Origin: Serratia ureilytica
Lineage (GTDB): Bacteria > Pseudomonadota > Gammaproteobacteria > Enterobacterales > Enterobacteriaceae
DNA length: 64,000 nucleotides
NCBI RefSeq assembly: GCF_013375155.1
Contig: NZ_JABXOF010000004.1
Location: forward strand, 1 to 64,000
Direction of reading: 5' to 3'
Positions 41,668 through 52,951 of the stretch are shown here, one piece after another. The notes beneath the pieces are model-generated. The model did no database searches and was not told the origin of the DNA. It saw only the letters and a list, made by a program, of their open reading frames with translations. The position numbers were made by a program, and so were the translations under genes. Each line of letters opens with the position of its first letter. Position 1 is the stretch's first letter.

Positions 41668-42861
41668 TTACTTGGTGATACGGGTCTGCACATCGTCCAA
41701 CGCGGCTTTCACCGTTTGGCGGCCGCTGACGGCGTTGAGCACCGCGCTGCGTTCGGCGTACCAGAAAGCGCTCATCTGCGGAATGTTCGGCATGATCTCC
41801 CCGTTTTGCGAGTTCTGCATGGTGGCGGCGATCTTCGGATCTTTGGCCAGCGTTTCCTGATAGGACTTCAGCGCCACCGCGCCCAGCGGTTTGTCTTTGT
41901 TGACGTTCGCCAGCCCTTCGTTGGTCAGCAGATAGTTCTCGAGGAACTCGGTCGCCAGTTCTTTATTCGGGCTGGCGGCGTTGATGCCGGCGGTCAGTAC
42001 GCCGACGAACGGTTTGGACGGTTTGCCTTTGAAGGTCGGTAGCAGCGTCACGCCGTAGTTGATTTTGCTCTGCTCGATGTTGTTCCAGGCCCACGGGCCG
42101 TTGATGGTCATCGCGGTCTGGCCTTTGTTGAACGCGGCTTCGGCGATCGAGTAATCGGTATCGGCGTTGATGTGTTTGTTTTTCACCAGATCGACGATGA
42201 ACTGCAGGCCGGCCTGCGAACCGGCGTTGGCGACGCCGACATCCTTGATGTTGTATTTGCCGTTCTCATACTTGAAGGCATAACCGCCGTCGGCGGCGAT
42301 GATAGGCCAGGTGAAGTAGGGTTCCTGCAGGTTCCACATGATGGCGCTTTTGCCGCTGGCGCGCAGCTGTTTGTCCAGCGCCGGGATCTCTTCCCAGGTC
42401 TTCGGCGGCTGTTTGACCAGGTCTTTATTGTAAATCAGCGACAGCGCTTCGACGGCGATCGGGTAGCCGATCAGCTTGCCGTCATAGCGCACGGCGTCCC
42501 AGGTGAACGGGAACAGCTTGTCCTGGAAGGCTTTGGACGGGTGGACTTCGGCCAGCAGGCCGGACTGCGCATAGCCGCCGAAGCGATCGTGGGCCCAGAG
42601 GATGATGTCTGGGCCGTCGCCGGTGGCGGCCACCTGCGGATATTTCTCTTCCAGCTTGTCGGGATGCTCGACGGTGACTTTGATGCCGGTGTCTTTTTCG
42701 AATTTCTTGCCGACTTCGGCCAGGCCGTTATAGCCCTTGTCGCCGTTGATCCAGATAACCAGTTTGCCTTCCTCTATCTTGGCGAAGGCGGAAGAAGAGA
42801 GCACCAGAGTAGCCAGTGCCGAGAGCGCCAGCGTACGGGCGAGGGTAATGCTGCGAGTCAT
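41668..42861 (-). CDS. malE: Maltose/maltodextrin-binding protein MalE
   Basis: Periplasmic receptor that delivers maltodextrins to MalFGK2. The 397-residue precursor (E. coli 396) has a signal peptide of about 27 residues ending SSSAFA and the mature start [19 protein letters not shown]. The ligand-contact segments [15 protein letters not shown] and [16 protein letters not shown] are conserved. The ATG at 42861 has AAGGA upstream; the frame to 42945 adds a spurious leader. First gene of malEFG, divergent from the malK operon across a region with MalT boxes. Confidence 0.98.
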   Translation of the reverse strand: MTRSITLARTLALSALATLVLSSSAFAKIEEGKLVIWINGDKGYNGLAEVGKKFEKDTGIKVTVEHPDKLEEKYPQVAATGDGPDIILWAHDRFGGYAQSGLLAEVHPSKAFQDKLFPFTWDAVRYDGKLIGYPIAVEALSLIYNKDLVKQPPKTWEEIPALDKQLRASGKSAIMWNLQEPYFTWPIIAADGGYAFKYENGKYNIKDVGVANAGSQAGLQFIVDLVKNKHINADTDYSIAEAAFNKGQTAMTINGPWAWNNIEQSKINYGVTLLPTFKGKPSKPFVGVLTAGINAASPNKELATEFLENYLLTNEGLANVNKDKPLGAVALKSYQETLAKDPKIAATMQNSQNGEIMPNIPQMSAFWYAERSAVLNAVSGRQTVKAALDDVQTRITK

Positions 42862-43219
42862 AATCCAGTCCTTCTTTTTGTGGGCACATAAATCAAGGAG
42901 AGACGTTTCGCGATCATAGTGGGTCACAACGCGACATATTCTCATCCTCCCCCCCTCTACGCCCCTGAGATGAGGAGTGTGATCCAGTTAACGTTGCGCT
43001 CTATTCTGTGGCGTCAGGCACAAAATAGGGGGGCGATTTTTGCCGGCTTGATCACAGATTTGCCTTAAGCGCGGAACTTCTCATCGCCGCGGTCGTTCTC
43101 TCATCCTCCCGTCTCCTCCCCCATGAAAAATCCTGTTACGGATGATTACCCTTTCCGGCGACTCCCGCACTATCGGCCCATTGATTTTTAACGCCACGCG
43201 CAGCAGGGATACCGGATTT
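42862..43219. promoter_or_regulatory. Divergent malE / malK-operon control region
   Basis: Several MalT-like boxes (consensus GGGGAKGAGG) are seen: GGGGAGGATG on the minus strand at 42943-42952, TGAGATGAGG on the plus strand at 42966-42975, and adjacent minus-strand copies CGGGAGGATG (43102-43111) and GGGGAGGAGA (43112-43121). CRP half sites may be TGTGATCC at 42978 and ATCACA at 43051. In E. coli the malE-malK gap has the same division of labour (MalT and CRP in the middle) in 271 bases. A start codon at 43142 opens a frame into the next gene but is less likely its true start. Confidence 0.75.
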
Positions 43220-44183
43220 ATGTCGTCAATGCCTATCGCCACTCAGCCCACCCTGTACCGGATCCATCCGGCCAGTTTCCGTGACGGAAACGGGGACGGC
43301 GTGGGCGACGCGCACGGCATGCTGGCGGCGCTGCCGTACCTGAAAGCGCTGTCGATCGACGGTCTGTTGCTGCCGCAGACGCTGGCGCCGGAGGCCGAAA
43401 CGGCGGTGACGGGCGAAGGGCTGACGCTGTGGTACGCCGATGAAGCCCATCGCGTTCGTCATGCCGCCGACGTGCAGCGGTTCGTCCACGGCGCGCTGGC
43501 GCTCGACGTGATGCCGTTCAGCGCGGAAAAGCTGGTGGCGGTGCTGCATGCCCGCCGCGCCACGTTGGCGGACAGCCTGTGGAGCACCGGCGACGCCGAT
43601 CAGCCTCGGGTGGTCAGCCGCTGGGGGCAGGGCGACCTGCGTTCCGCCGCCGCCTTTTTGACGCTGCTGGCGATGTTGCCGGCGCCGATCTGCCTGTACC
43701 AGGGCGAGGAGTTGGGGCTGCCGCACGCCGCCGGCCTGCAGGATCCGCGCGGCGCGCAAACGCCGATGCCGTGGCATGAAGCCCCCGAACAGGTCACCGC
43801 CGGGGAGATCAGCTGGTATCAGCAGGTGGCGATCGAACACCGCGCGTTGGCCATCAGTCGCCAACAGCACGACAGCCACTCCACCTTGCGTTACTGCCAG
43901 ACGCTGCTGGCCCTGCGCCGTTTGCCGCTTTTCCAGCGCGGCGAACTGAGCGCGGTCAGCCAGCGCGATGGCGTGGTGCGCTTACTTATTACCCATCAGG
44001 ATCAATGCCTTGAAGCGCTGATAAACCTGCAGCCTTATACTCAGGCGGCCGCGCCGTCTGAGGCGACCTTGCCGTTGGCATGGCAGCACGGCGCGCAGCA
44101 AGAGGGTCATCAATGGGTTTTGGCGGGCTTTGCCTCCGCCATTTTCACACGACATGTTAACTGCGAAAGCAGGGGAGTAACGC

Positions 44184-44191
<8 letters not shown>
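43220..44191 (+). CDS. GH13-like protein lacking the catalytic core, first gene of the malK operon
   Basis: The 323-residue protein shares both ends of a family 13 alpha-glucosidase but not the middle. Residues about 8-55 match the barrel start ([19 protein letters not shown]). Residues about 120-185 match the region after the acid/base residue ([33 protein letters not shown]). About 200 or more residues with the nucleophile Asp and acid Glu are absent. The usual NHDQPR is changed to DADQPR. The reading frame is intact and overlaps the malK start by 8 bases. The start chosen is 43220 (AGGGA upstream); 43142 is possible. Probably inactive; a regulatory or binding role, or decay in progress, is open. 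Confidence 0.7.
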
Positions 44192-46615
<2,424 letters not shown>

Positions 46616-46712
46616 CGACAGGGCGGGGAGGGCCGCCGGCTCTCCCCCAACCGCATTCGCCGCGACCCGATCTCTTGCCTGATCCGCCGCGGTGCTGAAA
46701 GAGGATATAACG
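46616..46712 (+). other. lamB-malM spacer with hairpin
   Basis: GGGGAG and CTCCCC pair around GGCCGCCGG-type loop sequence at about 46625-46647. It probably protects the lamB message or attenuates reading into malM. No T tract follows. Confidence 0.45.
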
Positions 46713-47618
46713 ATGAAAAAGAATCTGCTGTCACTCTGCCTGTCGCTGGCGCTGACCGTCGGCGCGCCTTTGGCGGCCAACGCCGATACGCCGGCCAACG
46801 TTTCCGTCGCCCCGGCCATCAGCGCCGCCACGCTGCAAAGCCTGCCGTGGCAGCCGCTGCAACCGCCGGTGTCGCAAGAAGTGAAGCTCGACGCCGTTAG
46901 CCCGCAGCTCAATCAGGGCGACATTCAGGGGGCGATCGCCGCCTATACGCTGCCGGCCGATCGCGGTTCGCTGGAAGTGACGCTGAGCAGCCTCGCCAAG
47001 AACAATTCGCTGTACGCGCCGAGCGTGCTGGTGCTGGACGAGCATCTGCGCCCGGCGGCGTATTACCCGAGCAGCTATTTCCCGTATCAGCCGCCGGGAG
47101 CAATGTCCTCCGATCGCCTCGAAGGCACGTTGAAACTGACGCCGGCGCTCGGTCAAAAACAGATTTACCTGCTGGTGTACACCACCCGTCAGGATTTGGC
47201 GAAAACCACGCAGCTGACTAACCCGGCCAAGGCCTACGCGCAGGGCGTGGGTAACGCGGTGCCGGATATCCCGGATCCGATCGCCGGCCACGCGACAACC
47301 GGCACACTGAAGCTCAAGGTGACCGCGGAACAGGGCACCGGCAACGTGATGATCGGCATGCTGCAACCTGCGCCGACCGTGGCGCCGGTGGTGGTGGGAT
47401 CAACCGCACCGGCCGCCGTGGCGGCGCCTGCACCGACGCCGGAGAAACCGGCGGAGCCGATGCTCAACGATACCGAAAGCTACTTCAATAACGGCATCAA
47501 GCAGGCGGTGAAGGCGGGCGATATCGACAAGGCGCTGAAACTGATGAATGAGGCCGAGAAACTGGGCTCGACCACTGCGCGTAAAACGTTTATCAGCAGC
47601 GTAAAAGGCAAGGGGTAA
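46713..47618 (+). CDS. malM: Maltose operon periplasmic protein MalM
   Basis: Periplasmic protein of the maltose regulon, precise role unknown. The 301-residue precursor has a signal peptide (MKKNLLSLCLSLALTVGAPLAANA), the MalM core (about 40-230, LPWQPLQPPVSQEVKLD) and a proline/alanine-rich linker (about 210-240), then a C-terminal helical part with YFNNGIKQAVKAGDIDKALKLMNEAEKLG. The ATG at 46713 has AGAGG upstream; the frame from 46692 adds seven residues. Last gene of the operon, ended by a strong terminator. Confidence 0.93.
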   Translation: MKKNLLSLCLSLALTVGAPLAANADTPANVSVAPAISAATLQSLPWQPLQPPVSQEVKLDAVSPQLNQGDIQGAIAAYTLPADRGSLEVTLSSLAKNNSLYAPSVLVLDEHLRPAAYYPSSYFPYQPPGAMSSDRLEGTLKLTPALGQKQIYLLVYTTRQDLAKTTQLTNPAKAYAQGVGNAVPDIPDPIAGHATTGTLKLKVTAEQGTGNVMIGMLQPAPTVAPVVVGSTAPAAVAAPAPTPEKPAEPMLNDTESYFNNGIKQAVKAGDIDKALKLMNEAEKLGSTTARKTFISSVKGKG

Positions 47619-47650
47619 CACCCGACGCTGCCGATGCTGGCTCGATGATT

Positions 47651-47674
47651 GGTGCGCTTTGGCGCACCTTTTTT
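47651..47674 (+). terminator. malK-lamB-malM operon terminator
   Basis: GGTGCGC, loop TTTG, GCGCACC followed by TTTTTT is a strong intrinsic terminator on the plus strand. It touches the stop codon of the convergent nucleoside hydrolase gene. Confidence 0.95.
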
Positions 47675-48657
47675 CATCCGTGGGCCAGCGTTGCGCCGAT
47701 CAACGCCAGCAGACGGGCGTTATCGACCTGCTGCATGATGCGCACCGGCTTGCCCTGCGGCGCCGGCATGCCGACCGTCAGGCGCAGGCTGTCCGGCCGC
47801 CAACGGCGTGAGCTGCCGCGCGTCAGCGCCCCTTCCAGCGCCACATCCACATGGAACATCTCGGTCGTGACCAGCTGCGGTGCCAGCAGCCAGGCGATTA
47901 CCAGCGCATCATGGATCCAGCAGCCCGGCAGGCGCCGCGTATGGCGCGAATAATCGATCCACGGCTGCGTGGTGGCGCGCAAATAGCGGCACAGCGGCGT
48001 ATCCGGCTGCGTCAGTGCGGCCAGATCCGCCTGGGTCAGCATGGTCTGGGTGGTGACGTCCAGCGGCGCCAGCGTGATAGCGGCGCCGCTGTTCAGCACC
48101 AGCCGCGCAGCTTCCGGATCCAGGCCGAAATTGGTGTCCTTGATGTATCCCTCGACGTTGAACACGCCGCCCATGATCACGATCTCTTTCACCGCCTGCG
48201 CCATCTGCGGGTACAGCTGCATGGCGTGCGCAACGTTGGTCAGCGGGCCGATCGCCGCCAGCGTTATCTCGCCGGGATGGCGGCAGATCAGCTCGCCGAT
48301 GGCGATGGCGGCGTCCGGTGCGGGCGCGTTGGCGAGTGAGGGCGCGGGCAAGTCGCGCCACAGCGCTGCCAGCTTCGGATCGGCGATCGGCCTGTCCAGA
48401 TGCGCGCGCCATGGCTCCGGCGGCTCGATCAGGGCGCGCGCCGCGCCGAGGGCGACCGGCACCTGGTAGCCGCTTTGCGCCAGCAGCTCGCTGGCGACGG
48501 CGAAGCCCACTTCGCGCGGGGTGTTGCCGGCCACGATGCTGATCAGTTCCAGCTGCAGCTGCGGTTTGGCCGCCAGCGCCAGGGCCAGCGCCAGGCCGTC
48601 GTCGACGTTGGCGCCGGGAACGCCGTTGCCGGGATCGCAATCAATGATCAAACGCAT
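47674..48657 (-). CDS. Inosine/uridine-preferring-type nucleoside hydrolase
   Basis: Predicted to hydrolyse ribonucleosides to base and ribose. The 327-residue protein has the calcium-binding start of the family in an extended form, IIDCDPGNGVPGANVDDGLA (residues 4-23), in place of DTDPGxDD; D6, D8, D19 and D20 keep the acidic ligands. EIVIMGGVFNVEGYIKDTNFGLDPEAA and the IHDALVIAWLL segment with the catalytic histidine-aspartate are also conserved. It is the last gene of an MHS transporter - LacI - hydrolase operon (gaps 21 and 24 bases). Related to RihA/RihB/RihC but not clearly any one of them. Confidence 0.85.
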   Translation of the reverse strand: MRLIIDCDPGNGVPGANVDDGLALALALAAKPQLQLELISIVAGNTPREVGFAVASELLAQSGYQVPVALGAARALIEPPEPWRAHLDRPIADPKLAALWRDLPAPSLANAPAPDAAIAIGELICRHPGEITLAAIGPLTNVAHAMQLYPQMAQAVKEIVIMGGVFNVEGYIKDTNFGLDPEAARLVLNSGAAITLAPLDVTTQTMLTQADLAALTQPDTPLCRYLRATTQPWIDYSRHTRRLPGCWIHDALVIAWLLAPQLVTTEMFHVDVALEGALTRGSSRRWRPDSLRLTVGMPAPQGKPVRIMQQVDNARLLALIGATLAHG

Positions 48658-48678
48658 AGAAGGTGTCCTGAAAAACCG

Positions 48679-49680
48679 CTAACAGCCGCACGAGCGGCGG
48701 ATGCGCAGTTGAAAAGCGAATTCATGCAGCTCGGCGGGCGCGGCACCGGCGGCCAGCATGGCGATGGCCCGCTTGGCCATGGCGTCGATAGGCTGCTCGA
48801 CCGCGCTGAGCGGCGGCACGCTGAATTCGGATTGCTGCGTGCCGTTAAAACAGATCAGCGCCAGATCGTCCGGCGCGCGCAACCCATGCTCCGCCAGCGC
48901 CGACAGGCAGCCGAGCGCCTGCTGCTCGTTGGAGGTGAAAACGGCGCGCGGGCGCGGGCCTTGCACCATGCGCTGGGTGGCCTGGTAGCCGCCCTGGCGG
49001 GTGTAAGGCGCCTCGAAAATCCACTCGTCGCGCGGCGCAATGCTCGCCTCCAGCAGCGCATCGCGCCAGCCGTTCAGGCGATCCTGCGCGTTGAGCATGG
49101 TTAGCGGACCGATAAAAATGCCGATGTCGCGATAGTCGTGCTGCAGCAGATGGCGGGTCGCCTGGCAGGCGGCGTCGCGCTCGTCGACGCGGATGGCGCA
49201 GACGCCAGCCTGGCTGTCGATAGTGTCTATCATCACGCAGGGCGTGCCGGAGGCGCGGATCAGCTCGAACCACGGATGGCGATCGACGCTGGTGTACAGC
49301 AGGCCGTCGACCTGGCGACGCAGCAGGTTATTGATCAGCTCATACTCGCGCTGCCGGTCATCGCCGGCGTCGCCCAGCAGCAGCACGCGGCCGCGGCTGA
49401 AGGCCTCCTGCTGTAGCGCCCGCGCCAGCGTGGCGAAGAACGGGTTGGAAATATCCGGCACCACCAGCCCGTAGGTTTGCGTGCTGCCGGAGGCCAATGC
49501 CCGCGCGATGTCGTTCGGCCGGTAGCCGGTCTGCTCGATCGCCGCCAGCACGCGCAGCCGGGTGGCTTCCGCCACCGGGCGCGGGCCGTTGTTGATCACA
49601 TAGCTGACCACGGCGACGGAGGTGCCCGCTACGCGGGCCACGTCGGCGCGGGTAACGCGTCGCGCGGAGTGATTATCCAA
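48679..49680 (-). CDS. LacI-family transcriptional regulator
   Basis: Probable repressor of its own operon. The 333-residue protein has the LacI-type helix-turn-helix and hinge at the N-terminus (VTRADVARVAGTSVAVVSYVIN, then TGYRPNDIARALASG) and a periplasmic-binding-protein-like effector domain (about 65-330, GLVVPDISNPFFATLARALQQ). Its position between a transporter gene and a nucleoside hydrolase gene suggests a nucleoside or related sugar as inducer. A perfect 18-base palindrome at 51217-51234 is its likely operator. Confidence 0.88.
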   Translation of the reverse strand: MDNHSARRVTRADVARVAGTSVAVVSYVINNGPRPVAEATRLRVLAAIEQTGYRPNDIARALASGSTQTYGLVVPDISNPFFATLARALQQEAFSRGRVLLLGDAGDDRQREYELINNLLRRQVDGLLYTSVDRHPWFELIRASGTPCVMIDTIDSQAGVCAIRVDERDAACQATRHLLQHDYRDIGIFIGPLTMLNAQDRLNGWRDALLEASIAPRDEWIFEAPYTRQGGYQATQRMVQGPRPRAVFTSNEQQALGCLSALAEHGLRAPDDLALICFNGTQQSEFSVPPLSAVEQPIDAMAKRAIAMLAAGAAPAELHEFAFQLRIRRSCGC

Positions 49681-49704
49681 ATTGAGGTCCTGTTCGCCTT
49701 CTCG

Positions 49705-51087
49705 CTACGCGGCATCCTGCGGCAGGTTGAGATCGCGGCCGCGGGTTTCGGGAGCAAAGAAGGTGGTGATTAAGCCGATGGCCGCCATTACAACAAAATA
49801 GCAGGCGACAGGCCACCAGTGACCGAAACCGGACAGCAGCGCGGTGGCGATCAGCGGCGCGGTGCCGCCCGAGAGGATCGAACCGAGCTCTTTGGCGAAC
49901 GCCATCTTGGAGTAGCGATTCTTCACGCCGAACAGTTCGACGCCGTAGGCCGCCTGAACGCCGAAGATCCCCAGCGACGCGATGCACATGCCGACCACGA
50001 TCACCGAGATGACGATAGCCGGTTCACGGCTGTCGAGCAGCCAGAACGCCGGGAAGGCGTACAGCACCAGCAGCAGGCAGAACCAGCGGTAGGTGATGCG
50101 GCGGCCGAAGCGATCGGACAGCCAGCCGGCCAGCGGGATCACCAGAAAACCGCACAGCGAGGCGATCAACACCGCCAGCGCCGGCACCGATTTATCGACC
50201 ATCAGCACCTTGGCGACGTAGCCGACGATAAAGCCCTGGCACAGGTAGGAAGGGCCGTTTTCGCCGATGCGCAGGCCGAGCATCACCCAGAACGCTTTGG
50301 TACGTTGCAGGTAGCTGCGCGTATCCGGCGCGGCCTGGGCGGCGTCCAGCATGCGCTGGTGGTTTTGCTGCAGCTCGCGTTCGAACACCGGCGTTTCCCG
50401 CACGTGACGGCGCAGGTACAGCGCCACCCCGGCGATCAGAATGCTGGCGAGGAACGGAATGCGCCAGCCCCAGCTCATCAGATCTTCCTTGTCCAGCTGC
50501 AGCACCAGCAGCCATACCAGCGACGCCAGCAGGGTGCCGCTGTTGGAGCCGATGGCGATGATCGACGCCACCAGCCCGCGCCGCTTGGCCGGCGCGTATT
50601 CCGCCAGCATCACCGCGCCGCCGGACAGCTCCGCACCGGCGCCGAACCCCTGCGCGAAGCGCAGGATCACCAGGCAGGCGGGCGCCCAGACGCCGATTTG
50701 CGCATAGGACGGGATCAGGCCGATCAGCGTGGTGGAGAGGCCCATCAGCGCCACGGTGGTGATCAGCACCACGCGGCGGCCTTTGCGGTCGCCGATCCAG
50801 CCGAACACCAGCGCGCCGATCGGCCGCGCGACGAAGCCGACGGAGTAGGTGGCGAAACTGGCCAGCAGCGCCACCAGCGGCGTGGCTTCCGGGAAGAACA
50901 CGTCGCCGAACACCATGCCGGCCGCCAGGCCGTACAGCGCGAAGTCGACGTATTCCATGGCGGTGCCGAGCCAGCAGGAGAAGGTGGCGCGCCAAAATTG
51001 GCTGCGCCCCTCTTTGGTCGCCAGGCGTTCATCGGCCGCCAGCGCGGCGTCGGCGGTCTGTGAAGGGGCAAGCGTTGTTTCGCTCAT
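49705..51087 (-). CDS. MHS-type major facilitator transporter
   Basis: Inner-membrane metabolite/proton symporter, 460 residues with about 12 hydrophobic segments. It has the MHS-family marks FWRATFSCWLGTAMEYVDFALYG at the start, RPIGALVFGWIGDRKGRRVVL in the loop after segment two, and RFAQGFGAGAELSGGAVMLAEYAP. The substrate is not given by sequence; relatives carry proline/betaine, citrate, shikimate and others. Because it is the first gene of an operon with a nucleoside hydrolase, a nucleoside or its product may be carried here. Confidence 0.85.
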   Translation of the reverse strand: MSETTLAPSQTADAALAADERLATKEGRSQFWRATFSCWLGTAMEYVDFALYGLAAGMVFGDVFFPEATPLVALLASFATYSVGFVARPIGALVFGWIGDRKGRRVVLITTVALMGLSTTLIGLIPSYAQIGVWAPACLVILRFAQGFGAGAELSGGAVMLAEYAPAKRRGLVASIIAIGSNSGTLLASLVWLLVLQLDKEDLMSWGWRIPFLASILIAGVALYLRRHVRETPVFERELQQNHQRMLDAAQAAPDTRSYLQRTKAFWVMLGLRIGENGPSYLCQGFIVGYVAKVLMVDKSVPALAVLIASLCGFLVIPLAGWLSDRFGRRITYRWFCLLLVLYAFPAFWLLDSREPAIVISVIVVGMCIASLGIFGVQAAYGVELFGVKNRYSKMAFAKELGSILSGGTAPLIATALLSGFGHWWPVACYFVVMAAIGLITTFFAPETRGRDLNLPQDAA

Positions 51088-51479
51088 GGCAGTGCTATCC
51101 TCTTTTGTTCTGCGCCTGGAGGGGCGCGGTTAAAGATGGTTTCCCTGGTGCCGGCAACAAAGGTGTGCCGACAAATCATGTCGGACGCATGGCGATTCAA
51201 CGCTGCTGTATCAGGGTATCTACGCGCGTAGATAACACAACGCGAGGAAGCTGAAACTTTGCGGGCGATCACAGAATCGTCAGCGCGCCGGGAAATGAAG
51301 ATAGAGAATGCGGATGGCAAAAAGATGACAGAACCCCGGTTTTTCCGGCCGATAGGCCTGCCGTTTTCGCCACGAATCAGCCTGCCGCTTTCGCATTTCT
51401 GCGCTACAATGGGGGCCTGTTAACAGTTTGTATCGTCTGGCGCGCCGTACCGGCTGCGGTTCAGGCGAGGAGTAAAGCA
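51088..51479. promoter_or_regulatory. Divergent control region between the MHS operon and ubiC
   Basis: The 392-base gap has no gene. The palindrome at 51217-51234 belongs to the MHS operon side. For ubiC, a candidate -10 TACAAT lies at 51405-51410 with only a weak -35. No other repeated or paired structure of note is seen. Confidence 0.5.
51217..51234. promoter_or_regulatory. Candidate LacI-family operator
   Basis: TATCTACGCGCGTAGATA is a perfect 18-base palindrome with a central CG step, which is the hallmark of LacI-family operators. It lies 130 bases upstream of the MHS transporter start, so it fits control by the LacI-type regulator of the same operon. Confidence 0.72.
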
Positions 51480-51995
51480 ATGTCTGGCATCAGGGATTCC
51501 ATCCTGCCGCCGCTGGAGTGGTTATCCGAACAGGATCCTCCGGCGCCCGCCGCCGTCAGCGACTGGCTGATGGAGTTAGGCTCCATGACCCGCCGATTTG
51601 AACGCCATTGCGCCCAGGTGCGCGTTGAACCGCAGCGCGAATGCTTCGTCACGCGCGAGGCGCTGGGCGACGAGGCGAACCACCTGCCCGACAGCCCGCG
51701 CTACTGGCTGCGCGAAGTGGTGCTGCTGGGCGACGACCAGCCCTGGCTGCTGGGGCGCACGGTGATCCCGGAACATACGCTGACCGGCCCCGATCAGGCG
51801 TTGGTGGATCTGGGGACGCTGCCGCTCGGGCGCTATCTGTTCAGCAGCGGCGATCTGACCCGCGACTATATCCATATCGGCCGGCAGGACGCGCTGTGGG
51901 CGCGTCGTTCACGGCTGCGGCTGGCGGGCAAGCCGCTGCTGCTGACCGAACTGTTTTTACCGGCTTCGCCGCTGTATTCAGCGGTTCCCGCATAA
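51480..51995 (+). CDS. ubiC: Chorismate pyruvate-lyase
   Basis: Makes 4-hydroxybenzoate from chorismate, the first step of ubiquinone synthesis. The 171-residue protein matches the E. coli enzyme (165), with R78 ([10 protein letters not shown]) and E157 (LLTELFLP) as the conserved active-site pair and the [10 protein letters not shown] segment. GAGGAG lies upstream of the ATG. It is followed after 17 bases by ubiA, the next enzyme of the pathway. Confidence 0.95.
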   Translation: MSGIRDSILPPLEWLSEQDPPAPAAVSDWLMELGSMTRRFERHCAQVRVEPQRECFVTREALGDEANHLPDSPRYWLREVVLLGDDQPWLLGRTVIPEHTLTGPDQALVDLGTLPLGRYLFSSGDLTRDYIHIGRQDALWARRSRLRLAGKPLLLTELFLPASPLYSAVPA

Positions 51996-52012
51996 GAGAG
52001 GAGAGCAAGACG

Positions 52013-52885
52013 TTGGAGGGAAGCGTGACTCAAAGTAAATGGCGGGCTTACAGCCATTTGATGCGCATTGATAAACCGATCGGCACGCTGTTGCTGCTGT
52101 GGCCGACGCTGTGGGCGCTGTGGCTGGCCGGGAAAGGCGTGCCGCCGCTGTCGATTCTGGTGGTGTTCGTGCTCGGCGTGTTCCTGATGCGCGCCGCCGG
52201 CTGCGTGGTGAATGATTACGCAGATCGCGCGGTGGACGGCTACGTAAAGCGCACCGCCGGGCGGCCGATGCCGAGCGGCCGGGTGAGCGCGAAAGAGGCC
52301 AAGGTGCTGTTCGTGGTGCTGGTGCTGATCTCGTTCTGCCTGGTGTTGACGCTGAATGCGATGACCATCTGGCTGTCGCTGGCGGCGCTGGCGCTGGCCT
52401 GGGTATATCCTTTTATGAAGCGGGTGACCAACCTGCCGCAGTTCGTGCTGGGCGCCGCGTTCGGCTGGGGCATTCCGATGGGCTATGCGGCGGTCAGCGA
52501 ATCGCTGCCGTTCAGCTGCTGGCTGCTGCTGCTGGCGAACATCTGCTGGACGGTGGCCTATGACACGCTGTATGCGATGGTCGATCGCGACGATGATCTG
52601 AAAATAGGCATCAAGTCCACCGCTATCCTGTTCGGGCGTTATGACAAGCTGATCGTCGGGCTGTTGCAGTTCGCGACGCTGCTGCTGCTGGTGTGGGTCG
52701 GTTATCTGGCGCAGCTCGGCGGGGCGTTTTACTGGTCGCTGTTGCTGGCGGGCGCGCTGTTCATTCACCAGCAGAAGCAGATCGCCGGGCGCGAGCGCGA
52801 GGCCTGTTTCAAGGCCTTCCTGCAGAACAATTATGTCGGGCTGGTGGTGTTTATCGGCATCGCGCTCAGCTATCTGCCGGCGTAA
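52013..52885 (+). CDS. ubiA: 4-Hydroxybenzoate octaprenyltransferase
   Basis: Inner-membrane enzyme that attaches the polyprenyl tail to 4-hydroxybenzoate. The protein has about nine membrane segments and the two aspartate-rich motifs NDYADR and [16 protein letters not shown] that bind Mg and prenyl diphosphate. The start is probably a TTG at 52013: AGGAG lies 9 bases before it and the N-terminus (M)EGSVTQSK aligns with E. coli MEWSLTQNK, giving exactly 290 residues. A GTG at 52025 with GGAGG 5 bases upstream is the alternative. Follows ubiC by 17 bases. Confidence 0.95.
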   Translation: MEGSVTQSKWRAYSHLMRIDKPIGTLLLLWPTLWALWLAGKGVPPLSILVVFVLGVFLMRAAGCVVNDYADRAVDGYVKRTAGRPMPSGRVSAKEAKVLFVVLVLISFCLVLTLNAMTIWLSLAALALAWVYPFMKRVTNLPQFVLGAAFGWGIPMGYAAVSESLPFSCWLLLLANICWTVAYDTLYAMVDRDDDLKIGIKSTAILFGRYDKLIVGLLQFATLLLLVWVGYLAQLGGAFYWSLLLAGALFIHQQKQIAGREREACFKAFLQNNYVGLVVFIGIALSYLPA

Positions 52886-52906
52886 CGGTTTCCTGCAGCA
52901 AGAAAA

Positions 52907-52931
52907 AAGGCACCCCGAGGGGTGCCTTTTG
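52907..52931. terminator. Bidirectional terminator between ubiA and plsB
   Basis: AAAGGCACCCC and GGGGTGCCTTTT with a short loop, flanked by A and T runs, serve both convergent genes. Confidence 0.93.
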
Positions 52932-52951
52932 TGTTTCCGCGCCGGGCGAAA

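Noticed and set aside
40132-42042. Open frame of 636 codons opposite malF and malE
   Set aside because: It crosses two certain genes on the other strand and is Gln/His/Arg-rich without domains.
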